Source: Amycolatopsis nalaikhensis (GTDB lineage Bacteria > Actinomycetota > Actinomycetes > Mycobacteriales > Pseudonocardiaceae). From it: a stretch of 64,000 bases of DNA. Shown here piece after piece: positions 43,623 through 51,703 of this stretch. The stretch's first letter is position 1. Every line of letters begins with the position of its first letter. The translations under genes and the position numbers were made by a program. The stretch spans positions 4,347,501-4,411,500 of the forward strand of contig NZ_CP127173.1 in NCBI RefSeq assembly GCF_030264295.1, read 5' to 3'. The notes under the pieces were generated by a model. It was not told where the DNA came from and did no database searches. It saw only the letters and a list, made by a program, of their open reading frames with translations.

Positions 43623-44819
43623 GCGCACCGGGCCGTCCACGCGCCGCCAGGCGAGCCCGATCACGACGGAGACCACCACGCCGAGCGACCCGGCCGCCGC
43701 GATGACCGTCGAAGGCGCGAAGACCTCGGCGAGGAGCCCGTAGCCGAGGATCGCGATCCCCTGGACGAGCCGCAGCAGGGCGAAAACCAGCCCGCTCATC
43801 TGCCCGCGCATGGCCTCCGGGGTGGACTGCACCACACCGGTGGTGACTGGGACCCAGAAGCACGTCGCGGCGCCGTTCACGAACCAGATGACCGCGTCGG
43901 CGATGAAGCCCGGCTGCCACGCGCACACCACGAACGGGGCGGCCGACGCCGCCGCCAGCACGCCGAGCAGGCGCATCCGGGTTTCCGGCCGCAGCCATCT
44001 GGCCACTGCCCACACGCCGACGACCATGCCCGCCGAGCCGATGCCCATCAACGCTCCGGCGGCGGCTTCACCGTTGCCCGACTCCACCGCGTAGGGTGCC
44101 GCCAATGCCGTCGCGACCATGCAGATGCCGGGGATGACGGCGAACGCCATCAACGTGCGGAGCCGCCGGTCGGTGCGGACCAGCCGCGAGCTCGCCGACA
44201 GGGAGCCCCACCAGCGACCGGTCGTCGCGGTGCCCGGCCCCGTCACCGGCCGGGACCGGACACCGGTCCAGATCAGCAGCGCGGAACTCGCGAAGGTGCC
44301 CGCGTTGATGTAGAGGGCCGTGCTCATGCCGAGTTGCTGGGCGACGGCGCCCGCGCCGGCGAACCCCACGCCGACCGCGAGGTTGGCCAGCATGGTGTTG
44401 GCCGACGTGCCGACCACGTAGCGGTCGCCGGTGAGCACCAGCGACAACGTCGCCGTTTGCGCGCTGCGGAACGGCGAATCCAGCAACCGCACCGCGAGCA
44501 GCAGCAACCACACCACCGCCAGCGGCAGCCCGGATGTCGCCATCACGGCGACCAGCCCGGCCCGGACGAGGTCGGCCGTGATCATCACGGTCTTGCGGCT
44601 GAACCGGTCCGCGAGGCCGGACAGCAGCGCGCCGCCGGCGAGGTCGGGCAGGAAGGTCAGGGCGTAGGTGACCGCCGCGAGCACGGGGGACTGGCTCGAC
44701 GCGTACACGCCGATCGTCACCGCACCCCTGGCCAGGAAGTCGCCCGCCGTCGACAGGCCGAACCCGCAGAAGATGGCCCGGAATTCGGAATCGGCGAAGA
44801 CTTCCCGGAACGTGGTCAC
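43596..44819 (-). CDS. MFS transporter, probable peptide exporter
   Basis: 407 residues with about twelve hydrophobic helices. The MFS loop motif is LADRFSRKTVMI between helices 2 and 3. GTG start directly after GGGAGGAGAG. It follows the 51-aa precursor gene by 19 bases on the same strand, so it is probably the exporter or immunity protein for that peptide. Its 3' end overlaps the SARP gene by 27 bases on the opposite strand. Confidence 0.87.
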   Translation of the reverse strand: MTTFREVFADSEFRAIFCGFGLSTAGDFLARGAVTIGVYASSQSPVLAAVTYALTFLPDLAGGALLSGLADRFSRKTVMITADLVRAGLVAVMATSGLPLAVVWLLLLAVRLLDSPFRSAQTATLSLVLTGDRYVVGTSANTMLANLAVGVGFAGAGAVAQQLGMSTALYINAGTFASSALLIWTGVRSRPVTGPGTATTGRWWGSLSASSRLVRTDRRLRTLMAFAVIPGICMVATALAAPYAVESGNGEAAAGALMGIGSAGMVVGVWAVARWLRPETRMRLLGVLAAASAAPFVVCAWQPGFIADAVIWFVNGAATCFWVPVTTGVVQSTPEAMRGQMSGLVFALLRLVQGIAILGYGLLAEVFAPSTVIAAAGSLGVVVSVVIGLAWRRVDGPVRSPAASVGQ

Positions 44820-44838
44820 CTCTCCTCCCGTCCCGCGA

Positions 44839-44994
44839 CTACTCGCCCGCCGGCTCCTGACGGGGTTCGGCGTAGGACAGGAAGCCGGGGGTCGTGGTGT
44901 TGCGCGAGACGAGGTGGGCGTCCGCCGACGGCGCGGCGAGGTCGGCCGGCGTGGTGAATTCGGCGTATGCCGCGAACAGTTCTTCGGAGTGCAT
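44839..44994 (-). CDS. Candidate RiPP precursor peptide without cysteine (51 aa)
   Basis: ATG seven bases after AAAGG. The product starts MHSEELFAAYAEFTTPADLA and ends SRNTTTPGFLSYAEPRQEPA plus Gly-Glu. It has an acidic, leader-like first half and a second half with three consecutive Thr and a Ser. It contains no Cys, so lanthionine rings cannot form. Dehydration of Thr/Ser by the adjacent kinase and HopA1-like protein would give dehydrobutyrine/dehydroalanine. It lies between the HopA1 gene and the MFS gene on the same strand. Confidence 0.68.
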   Translation of the reverse strand: MHSEELFAAYAEFTTPADLAAPSADAHLVSRNTTTPGFLSYAEPRQEPAGE

Positions 44995-45090
44995 GGGGAT
45001 ACCTTTCGAAGAAGGTCGGTTGCCTGTTGGCGATCTTCACCCTGCATGCGGCCGGACGTCGTGGCAAGCGATCGACGAGTGTGGTGTAGT

Positions 45091-45984
45091 TCACAAATTG
45101 GGCGAGGTGGTGTTCCGGAAGATCCTCGCCGCGTCGACGTTCCCCGCCGCGAACGAGCGCGCCAGCTCGTCTTCTCGCACTCCCGGCGCCAGCAACGCGT
45201 CGGCGATCACCCGGGAGCGGTGCTCCCCGAAGCTGAGGCCGCGGTGCCCCGGCCGGGAGTCGGCGGGATCCCACGCCGCCGCCACGCCGTCCGCGACGCG
45301 GTGCGCGTAGGCCGACACCGCCGCGCCCAAGCCTCGGATCCCGGACAGCCCCTTCACGATCTCGGGCGCGGCGGGCCACGCGTCGCGGCCCAGGTAGAGG
45401 ACCAGCGCGTCCCGGCGCGGAAGGTGGAGGCCGACCTTGGCCCGGTAGGGGACGCCGAGGTCTTCGAGCAGGACGAGGACCTCGTGCCACGCGGCCGTCG
45501 CCGTGTCAGGCGCGACGAGGTGCAGGTAGAGGCGCAGAGTGTGGTCGCCGGACGTCAGGCCGTGCCCCGGAGAGCCGTCGACGAGGAAGAAGCCCGGCGC
45601 GAGGTGCGGGCGGCGGCAGTCGATGTCGAACGTCGTGCGGGCACCGACCGCCGCGGCGCCGGCCGGTACGCGGACCCGGACACCGTCGACCTCGACGACG
45701 TCGGCCGAGCGCACGCGGCCGCGCATGCGGGTCAGCCGGTGCGGCACCGCGGCGGCGAGCCGGTCGCGGAAACCGGGGAGTTCCGCTTCGCTCTCGCTTT
45801 CCCCGGCGTGGAGGTGGTCGTACAGGGCGGTCGCCAGCCGGGCTCGCAGTGCGGCCGGGTCGGCGGCCCGCAGGAGCCGGCCGCCGACGACCGCGCGGTT
45901 CTCCCGGTGGTCGACTTCAACGGTGCGCAGAGTGTCGAGCACCGTCCTGATCGATCCGCTCGCGGCGGGAAAGAGCCGCGTCAT
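45091..45984 (-). CDS. HopA1-family protein (class V lanthipeptide LxmY / thioamitide TvaD-like)
   Basis: 297 residues. Family blocks are RLYLHLVAPDTATAAWHEVL, GVPYRAKVGLHLPRRDALVLYL and the late GLSFGEHRSRVIADALL. In class V lanthipeptide and thioamitide clusters a HopA1-like protein acts with an APH-like kinase to dehydrate Ser/Thr, probably as the phospho-Ser/Thr lyase. The ATG overlaps the kinase stop by four bases, so the pair is translationally coupled. Confidence 0.85.
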   Translation of the reverse strand: MTRLFPAASGSIRTVLDTLRTVEVDHRENRAVVGGRLLRAADPAALRARLATALYDHLHAGESESEAELPGFRDRLAAAVPHRLTRMRGRVRSADVVEVDGVRVRVPAGAAAVGARTTFDIDCRRPHLAPGFFLVDGSPGHGLTSGDHTLRLYLHLVAPDTATAAWHEVLVLLEDLGVPYRAKVGLHLPRRDALVLYLGRDAWPAAPEIVKGLSGIRGLGAAVSAYAHRVADGVAAAWDPADSRPGHRGLSFGEHRSRVIADALLAPGVREDELARSFAAGNVDAARIFRNTTSPNL

Positions 45985-47036
45985 GCCGCCAGTCCCAAGG
46001 TGGTGGCGAACCGGTCGGGAGCCAGCAGCACGGCCCGGCCGATCCCGGCGGCCGCGCGTTCGACCGGGAGCAGCCGGGACTGCTTCTCGGCTCCGGCGAG
46101 CAGGCGGTCGAACTGGTGCCACCCGGCGAAAGCGGCCGAACGCCGGACGAGATCGGCGTCCGGCTCCCGGCGCTCTTTCCGGTAGGCGCGCCAGAACGCG
46201 GCGATCAGCGGGCGCACTTGCCCGAACCGGGCCGCGCCGCGGGCGACGGTCTCCTCGTGGCCGGGCGTGCCCCCGGCGGCGGCGATGCCCAGCGTGCTGC
46301 GGAACAGCCATTCACCGACGAAGGCGCCGACGTCCCGCGCCGGGTCACCGCGCCTGAGCTCGTCCCAGTCGGTCAGCCGGACTTCGCTCCCGCCGATCAC
46401 GAACTGGTCGAGCCGGAGGTCGCCGTGCACCGGGGTGAGCGCGGCCTCCGGCGGGGTGCACAACGGCCGGATCGCCGCGGTCAGCGCCTCGTCCCCCTGC
46501 AGCAGCCGCCACAGCTCGAGTTCGGCGGCGCACGCGTTGCGGTAGACCTCCACCGGCAGCGACTCGAGCTCCTCCAGCGGGGGAAGCGGCGGGCACGACG
46601 AGTCGAGCCACGGTGGGCAGGGCGCGTCGTGCAGCCTCGCCACGAGCCGCCCCAGCCTGCCGGCCGTCGCCTCGTCGAAATCGCCGTCGTCGGCGAGTCG
46701 CCGTCCGTCGCGCACGGGAGCGACCAGTTCGTAGGCCAGTACCCCGGTATCCGCGTCCCAGCCGAGGCACCGCGGCCTCGGCACCGGCGCCCAGTCCGAC
46801 GACTCCAGCGCGATCAGTCTGCCGAGCGTGCGGGCGCCACCCGGGGAGCCGGGTGCGATTCGCTTGACGAAGACTTCGGTTCCGGAAACGGTGGTGCCGG
46901 CCCAATTCCGGTGTCGACCGCGATATGTCCGCACCGAGCCGAGTGCGCCGAGGCCGAGTTTCGCCAGCAGCGAATCGACGATCTCCCGTTCCGCGGTGTT
47001 CGTGTCGCTGGAGCCGATTTCTGCCATCGTGACCAT
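45981..47036 (-). CDS. APH-fold kinase (LxmK/TvaC-like RiPP phosphotransferase)
   Basis: 351 residues, ATG five bases after GGAGG. The aminoglycoside-phosphotransferase fold shows the nucleotide loop region (GTEVFVKRIAPG), the catalytic loop LTPVHGDLRLDQFVIGG and the metal-binding VRLTDWDELRRGD. Coupled to a HopA1-family gene, it is best read as the Ser/Thr kinase of a lanthipeptide-V-like or thioamitide-like dehydratase. A stand-alone antibiotic kinase is less likely. Confidence 0.83.
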   Translation of the reverse strand: MVTMAEIGSSDTNTAEREIVDSLLAKLGLGALGSVRTYRGRHRNWAGTTVSGTEVFVKRIAPGSPGGARTLGRLIALESSDWAPVPRPRCLGWDADTGVLAYELVAPVRDGRRLADDGDFDEATAGRLGRLVARLHDAPCPPWLDSSCPPLPPLEELESLPVEVYRNACAAELELWRLLQGDEALTAAIRPLCTPPEAALTPVHGDLRLDQFVIGGSEVRLTDWDELRRGDPARDVGAFVGEWLFRSTLGIAAAGGTPGHEETVARGAARFGQVRPLIAAFWRAYRKERREPDADLVRRSAAFAGWHQFDRLLAGAEKQSRLLPVERAAAGIGRAVLLAPDRFATTLGLAA

Positions 47037-47074
47037 GTTAACCTCCGGATCGGGGGCTGAGGCAGGGAGCAAGG

Positions 47075-47809
47075 GTGCGGGAGATTCGTGTCGACGCCGA
47101 CGGTGTTCCGGTGCTTTCCTATCTTCGGCGGGAGAACGCGGGACGGCCGTGGGCCGACCGGGTCGAAGTCCTCGGCGACGGCGCCGCGGAAGTCGCCCTT
47201 CGCGAAATGTCCGGCTGGGCGGCGACGGCTCCGAGGTCCTTCGCCGGAGAACTGGTCGCCCGCGGCGCGCGGGAGCTCCGGGCGACCCACCGCATGACCC
47301 TCGACCTGTCCGTGCGACGGCCACCGGGTGCCTGGGAGAACGCCACGGCGCCGCCGCTGCGGTGTGAACCGTTCGATCGGCCGGTCGACGACCTGATCCC
47401 GGCCTGGCGGGCCGCGTACGCGCCCGGTCACCCGGACTACCGGCCCGAATACGAGGACGTCGTCGCGGTGCGGGATCGCTTCGAGGCACTGGCCGCCGGA
47501 ACGTCGTTCGGGCCGCTGTCGCCGCTCAGTGGGGTCGTCAGCCACGACGGCGTGGTGGTGGCCGGGCTGCTGCTCAACGAGTTCCCCGGTGAGGTGCCCT
47601 GGGGCGGATTCCTGATCACCGACCTGTTCCGGCACCCGGCGTACCCGCAGGCGGGGACGCTCCTGCTCCGCTGGACCCTGGCCCGCGCGGCCGCGGTGGG
47701 TCTCGGCGTGGTCGGCCTGGTCGTCACGGACGGCAACCCGGCGCGCCGCCTCTACGAGCGGCACGGCTTCGAGGTCTTCGAAAGCCCGATGACCGTCGCC
47801 ATTCCCTGA
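47075..47809 (+). CDS. GNAT family N-acetyltransferase
   Basis: 244 residues from GTG. An N-terminal part of about 80 residues precedes the GNAT core: GVVVAGLLLNEFPG, GFLITDLFRHPAYPQAGTLLLRWTLARA (acetyl-CoA loop) and LVVTDGNPARRLYERHGFEVFES. It is divergent from the kinase gene with only 38 bases between the starts. It could acetylate a peptide N-terminus or confer self-resistance. A hairpin follows the stop. Confidence 0.85.
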   Translation: MREIRVDADGVPVLSYLRRENAGRPWADRVEVLGDGAAEVALREMSGWAATAPRSFAGELVARGARELRATHRMTLDLSVRRPPGAWENATAPPLRCEPFDRPVDDLIPAWRAAYAPGHPDYRPEYEDVVAVRDRFEALAAGTSFGPLSPLSGVVSHDGVVVAGLLLNEFPGEVPWGGFLITDLFRHPAYPQAGTLLLRWTLARAAAVGLGVVGLVVTDGNPARRLYERHGFEVFESPMTVAIP

Positions 47810-47861
47810 GACGCCTCTGACCTGCGCAGAAATCCGGCGTCTGCGAAACGTCTGAGGCGTC
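47810..47861 (+). terminator. Hairpin after the GNAT gene
   Basis: GACGCCTC (47810-47817) pairs with GAGGCGTC (47854-47861). An inner CGCAGA/TCTGCG pair stabilises the stem. It begins right at the stop codon. Confidence 0.6.
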
Positions 47862-47980
47862 CGCGAGGCTCGCGGTGTCCGAGGGGAAGGAGGACGGCCG
47901 CCGCGCGGTCGACCCGGCTGCGGCCGGGACCGGAGGCTGTCCTGCCCGGCCCCTGACCAGGGCAGAGGGAGGGACACAGG

Positions 47981-48925
47981 GTGAAGGGCCAGGTCGCCGA
48001 ACGAACCGGACTGTCGGCGGTGCCGGAGAAGGTCCCGATCGCCCGGCTGGTGGCCGCGGATTCCCCGCGCCTGCACGGCGAGCACGCCGACCATGTCAAG
48101 GCGCTCGCCGCGATGGACACGCCACTGCCGCCGATCGTCGTCCACCGGTCGACGATGAAGGTCATCGACGGGATGCACCGCCTCCGGGCGGCCGTGCTGC
48201 GCGGCGAAGAAGCCCTCGACGTGCTGTTCTTCACCGGTGCGGACGCGGACGCCTTCGTGCTCGCCGTCGAGCTCAACCACGCGCATGGCCTGCCGCTCTC
48301 GACCGCCGACCGCAAGGTCGCGGCCGCTCGCATCGTCGATTCGCACCCGACGTGGTCGGACCGCCGGATCTCGGCGGTCACCGGCCTGGCGGCCAGCACC
48401 GTCGCGACGGTCCGGAGGTGTTCGAGCGAACGGATCAGGCAGTCGAACGTCCGGGTCGGCAAGGACGGCCGGGTGCGGCCGGTCGACGGCACCGAGGCAC
48501 GCATGCGCGCCGCCGAGCTGATGACGGCCAACCCGTCGGCCTCGCTGCGCGAGGTCGCGAAAGCCGTGCGGATCTCGCCGTCGACCGCCAAGGACGTGCG
48601 GGCCCGGCTCTCGAGGGGCGAATCGCCGGTGACACCCCGGCAGCGGAAACGGGACGATGCCCCACCGCCGGTGCGGGACACGGCCGCCGGGTTCGTCGCG
48701 TCCCTCGCCCGCGATCCGTCGTTGCGGTTCAGCGAATCCGGCCGCGTTCTGCTCCGGTTCATCGGCTGTGCCGCGGTCGGTGACGAGCAATGGGAGGAAA
48801 TGCTGCACGGGGTGCCCGTGCACCAGCGGGAAACGGTCGTGCAGTTGGCCCGGGAATGCGCGTCGGCGTGGCTCGGTTTCGCCGATCGCCTCGAAAGCCG
48901 GTCCGATCGCGGTGCGGCTTCGTGA
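47981..48925 (+). CDS. StrR/ParB-like pathway-specific transcriptional regulator
   Basis: 314 residues from GTG. The ParB-N-like segment IARLVAADSPRLHGEHADHV, PPIVVHRSTMKVIDGMHRLRAA is the form found in StrR-type antibiotic cluster activators. Two HTH-like stretches follow (WSDRRISAVTGLAASTVATVRR; ASLREVAKAVRISPSTAKDVRARL). Such proteins bind inverted GTTCGAC-type sites in biosynthetic clusters. It precedes the second peptide precursor and its modification genes, which it probably activates. Confidence 0.88.
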   Translation: MKGQVAERTGLSAVPEKVPIARLVAADSPRLHGEHADHVKALAAMDTPLPPIVVHRSTMKVIDGMHRLRAAVLRGEEALDVLFFTGADADAFVLAVELNHAHGLPLSTADRKVAAARIVDSHPTWSDRRISAVTGLAASTVATVRRCSSERIRQSNVRVGKDGRVRPVDGTEARMRAAELMTANPSASLREVAKAVRISPSTAKDVRARLSRGESPVTPRQRKRDDAPPPVRDTAAGFVASLARDPSLRFSESGRVLLRFIGCAAVGDEQWEEMLHGVPVHQRETVVQLARECASAWLGFADRLESRSDRGAAS

Positions 48926-48955
48926 CGAATAGAAAATCGGGCGACACTCGAATGG

Positions 48956-48984
48956 TTGACGACGGTGATCGCTCCTGGCAGTGT
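48956..48984 (+). promoter_or_regulatory. Possible promoter for the 108-aa precursor operon
   Basis: TTGACG (48956-48961) and CAGTGT (48979-48984) are spaced 17 bases apart. CGACACT (48942-48948) and AGTGTCG (48980-48986) form an inverted repeat across it that could bind the adjacent StrR-like protein. No other promoter candidate is evident before 49,044. Confidence 0.4.
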
Positions 48985-49043
48985 CGAAGTCCTGGGCGGG
49001 AGTTGTCCAGGAAATCATTCGGCAAGGGGAAAAGGGAGAAATC

Positions 49044-49370
49044 ATGTCCAATTCCACCCGTGAATACACCGCGGCGCAGCTCGCGGAGGCCGCCAAGGTC
49101 GCCCAGATCATGGACGCGGTCGTCGGGCGCCTGACCTACGACAAGGACTTCGCGGCGGCACTGGCGAACAACCCGGGTGAAGCCCTCGCCAACGCTGGCC
49201 TGCGCATGGAGAAGGAAGCCGTCGAGGTCCTCATGGCGACCGACCCCGAGCGCTTCGACCGGTCCTGCGAGGCGCTGTTCGACCTCGTCGACTCGGACTT
49301 CCTGCACAAGCTCGTGATGCCGTCGTGCAACCCGAACCTGGTGCCCGAGCACCAGTACGACGTGGCCTGA
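49044..49370 (+). CDS. Candidate proteusin/Nif11-like RiPP precursor (108 aa)
   Basis: ATG after GGGAG. The N-terminal ~65 residues are helical and contain KDFAAALANNPGEALANAGL, the pattern seen in nitrile-hydratase-like and Nif11-like leaders (FxxALxxdPxxALxxaGl). The C-terminal part has CEALFDLVDSDFLHKLV and then MPSCNPNLVPEHQYDVA, a Pro/Asn-rich segment that may be the core. A hairpin follows the gene, as often after precursor genes, then hydroxylase and B12 radical SAM genes. Confidence 0.65.
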   Translation: MSNSTREYTAAQLAEAAKVAQIMDAVVGRLTYDKDFAAALANNPGEALANAGLRMEKEAVEVLMATDPERFDRSCEALFDLVDSDFLHKLVMPSCNPNLVPEHQYDVA

Positions 49371-49423
49371 CGAGTGGCGGCCACCCACCGCGGTGGCGGG
49401 TGAACAACCGATGGAAACGACGA

Positions 49424-49458
49424 GGCGGGCTCTCCGGCTTCCCGACGGGGAGCCCGCC
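49424..49458 (+). terminator. Attenuator-type hairpin after the precursor gene
   Basis: GGCGGGCTCTCCG (49424-49436) pairs with CGGGGAGCCCGCC (49446-49458), with one mismatch and a nine-base loop. Placed 54 bases after the precursor stop and before the modification genes, it would let the precursor transcript outnumber the enzymes. Confidence 0.7.
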
Positions 49459-49498
49459 CGTCGGTGTTCGAACTGCAGGCTTTGGGGAGTGGTGCGTG

Positions 49499-50284
49499 AT
49501 GCAGCCGTTGATCGAAAAGAGTTCGGAATACCTCCGGCAGTGGATCGAGCGGAACGGCGTCGATCGACGCGAAGTGGCCCGGGTCGTCGAAGGCGTCGAC
49601 GTCAGCGCACGGCGCGAGGTCCCGGCCCTGCCGGACGGTCAGGAACCCGAGATCTTCATCCCGGGCCTGACCGCGTCGGCGTGGTGGGACAGCGGGCGGT
49701 TCCCGTGGCTCGCGGAGCTGGAAGCCTCGACCGCCGACATCACCCGCGAATTCCTCGCCGCGGGCGGCTTCGGGGGCGGCGGGGTGGTCTCCCAGCCGAG
49801 TGAGCTCACCGATCAGGGCCGGTGGACGGCGCTGTACCTGTACTGCATCGGGAAGGCCTACTCCCGCAACCTTGACCTGTGCCCGGCGACGACGCGGGCG
49901 CTCGGCGCCGTTCCCGGCGTCACCGCGGCCGACGGCGGCATGTGCTACTTCTCGATCATGGAGCCCCGGACGCACGTTTCGGCGCACACGGGCTACACCA
50001 ACGCGCACCTGCGGTGCCACCTCGGGCTCGTGGTCCCCGGCGAGTGCCGGCTCCGGGTCGGGGGCGAAGTCCGGGAGTGGGAACAGGGCAAGGCTTTCGT
50101 CTTCGACGATTCCTTCGAGCACGAAGCCTGGAACGACGCCGAGTCGGGGCGGGCCGTGCTGCTGTTCGACCTGTGGCACCCGGATCTGACCGACGTGGAG
50201 GTGCGAGCGCTCGCGCACATGATGGGCGTGTGGCGCAAGCTGCTGGCCCGCAGTTTCTGGTCCGCCGAGATGGCCCGGTCGTAG
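49499..50284 (+). CDS. Aspartyl/asparaginyl beta-hydroxylase (2OG-Fe(II) oxygenase)
   Basis: 261 residues. The double-stranded beta helix has metal and co-substrate blocks VSAHTGYTNAHLRCHLGLVVP, RVGGEVREWEQGKAFVFDD and SFEHEAWNDAESGRAVLLFDLWHPDL, matching the AspH family. These enzymes hydroxylate Asp or Asn beta-carbons. The candidate precursor core next door has two Asn and one Asp. An in-frame GTG one codon earlier is an alternative start. Confidence 0.88.
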   Translation: MQPLIEKSSEYLRQWIERNGVDRREVARVVEGVDVSARREVPALPDGQEPEIFIPGLTASAWWDSGRFPWLAELEASTADITREFLAAGGFGGGGVVSQPSELTDQGRWTALYLYCIGKAYSRNLDLCPATTRALGAVPGVTAADGGMCYFSIMEPRTHVSAHTGYTNAHLRCHLGLVVPGECRLRVGGEVREWEQGKAFVFDDSFEHEAWNDAESGRAVLLFDLWHPDLTDVEVRALAHMMGVWRKLLARSFWSAEMARS

Positions 50285-50297
50285 GCGGGGGATGCAG

Positions 50298-51590
50298 ATG
50301 GCTCGCGTCGCGCTGGTCAACCTGGCCAGCCTCCCCATGCCCGGCAACGACCCGATCTTCCCGATTGGCTTGCGCTGCGTGCAGGACGCCCTGGACCGGG
50401 CCGGGCACCAGACCCGCCTCGTCGACTTCGTCGAGAGTCCCGCGGCGCTGGACGACCTTTCGTGGGCGGCCGAAGGCTGGGACGTCATCGGTTTCACGAT
50501 CCGCAACATCGACCCGCTCGACCTCGCCTGCGACGGGCACGTCGAGCACTACCAGGCGTTCCTCGACCGGATCAGGCACACCGTCGGCGCGGCCGCGCCG
50601 CTGCTGGTGGGCGGCGGGCCGGGCTACAGCCTCTTCGCGGACGCGCTGCTGCGCCGGCTCGGGTTCGACGTCGGCGTCGTCGGCCCCGGCGAGCAGTCGA
50701 TGCTCGAAATCGTCGCGGACCCGGACGCGCACCGCGGCTCCGGCCGCAACGTCGACGGAAAGCGCTACCCGGACTTCCTCGGCAACGTGCTGACGCACCC
50801 GCGCTCGCTGATGTCGGCCTACGTCGACCGCCAAGGCCAGGTCGAAGGCACCATGATCGGCGTCGAAACGCGTCGCAAGACCTGCTACCAGGGCTGCGTC
50901 TACTGCCCGTACGCCTACATCAGCGGTCAGAACCAGGGCGACCTCAAGCCGGTCGACCTCATCGCCGCCGAGTTGCACACCATCCACCGGTCGGGCATCC
51001 GCCGGGTCTTCTTCACCGACGGCATCTTCAACAGCGAACTCAAGTACGCCAAGGAAGTCGTCCGGACGATCATCGGCCAGGACCTCCCCGGGCTCACCTG
51101 GTCCGCCTATTTCACGCCGAAACCGTTCGACGACGAGTTCGCCGCACTGCTGCGCCGGAGCGACGTCGAATTCGTCGTGGTCTCCCCGGACAGCCTGGAC
51201 GACCGAATGATGAAGGTACTCGGCAAGAGCTTCGACACGCGGCACGTGACCCGGTTCATCGAGCGGTGCCAGCGGCACGAGCTGGGCATCCGCATGAATA
51301 TCGTGTTCGGCGGGCCGGGCGAGAGCCGGGAGAGCGTGCGCGCCACGGCCCGGTACGTGAACGCGAACCTGGCCACCGAAGAGCTCGTGATGAACCTGGG
51401 CTACCGGGTGCTGCCCGAGACCGCGCTCGCCCGGCAGCTTTCGCTGGCGGACGACGACCTGCTCGACCCGACGTTCTACCCGTTCGACCCGGATTTGTTC
51501 TCCTGGGTCATCGAGGAGCTCGACACCCGGTTCATGAGCACTCGCGTGCTGCTCAACCTCATGGCCGCGCGGGCTCGAGCCGCCGGATGA
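50298..51590 (+). CDS. B12-binding domain radical SAM protein
   Basis: 430 residues. An N-terminal cobalamin-binding Rossmann domain (residues 1-150; FPIGLRCVQDALDRAGH, VIGFTIRNID, PLLVGGGPGYS) is followed by a radical SAM domain with CYQGCVYC (CxxxCxxC) and a TIM-barrel pattern (VFFTDGIFN, GIRMNIVFGGPGES). This class commonly methylates unactivated carbons, as in proteusin and other RiPP pathways. The ATG chosen is six bases after GGGGG. One at 50292 would add two residues. ATGA overlap with the next small ORF. Confidence 0.9.
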   Translation: MARVALVNLASLPMPGNDPIFPIGLRCVQDALDRAGHQTRLVDFVESPAALDDLSWAAEGWDVIGFTIRNIDPLDLACDGHVEHYQAFLDRIRHTVGAAAPLLVGGGPGYSLFADALLRRLGFDVGVVGPGEQSMLEIVADPDAHRGSGRNVDGKRYPDFLGNVLTHPRSLMSAYVDRQGQVEGTMIGVETRRKTCYQGCVYCPYAYISGQNQGDLKPVDLIAAELHTIHRSGIRRVFFTDGIFNSELKYAKEVVRTIIGQDLPGLTWSAYFTPKPFDDEFAALLRRSDVEFVVVSPDSLDDRMMKVLGKSFDTRHVTRFIERCQRHELGIRMNIVFGGPGESRESVRATARYVNANLATEELVMNLGYRVLPETALARQLSLADDDLLDPTFYPFDPDLFSWVIEELDTRFMSTRVLLNLMAARARAAG

Positions 51591-51703
51591 CGAAGGTTCC
51601 GCTGCACGCGCAGGCACCGGACGCCGTGGCCGCGAACTTCCCGTACCTCGCGTTGACCCGGTCGCGCCCCGGCGCCGAGCGGATCGGTCAGGTCGCGGGG
51701 TGA
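51587..51703 (+). CDS. 38-residue ORF coupled on both sides
   Basis: The ATG overlaps the radical SAM stop by four bases, and the TGA overlaps the GTG of the GNAT gene by four bases. This is strong positional evidence that it is translated. The product (MTKVPLHAQAPDAVAANFPY then LALTRSRPGAERIGQVAG) is unstructured-looking and basic at its end. It could be a small partner or a second substrate peptide. No family is recognised. Confidence 0.55.
   Translation: MTKVPLHAQAPDAVAANFPYLALTRSRPGAERIGQVAG

Noticed and set aside
44839..47036. Classical class V lanthipeptide cluster
   Set aside because: Kinase and HopA1-family genes fit, but the linked precursor has no Cys, so lanthionine cannot form from it. 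I kept it as a RiPP candidate of uncertain class.
45981..47036. Aminoglycoside resistance kinase
   Set aside because: The APH fold is clear, but four-base coupling to a HopA1-family gene and the nearby small peptide gene fit a RiPP kinase better.
49465..49476. StrR-type operator (GTTCGAC half-site) before the hydroxylase gene
   Set aside because: A GTTCGAACTG-like half occurs, but no matching right half lies at the expected spacing.
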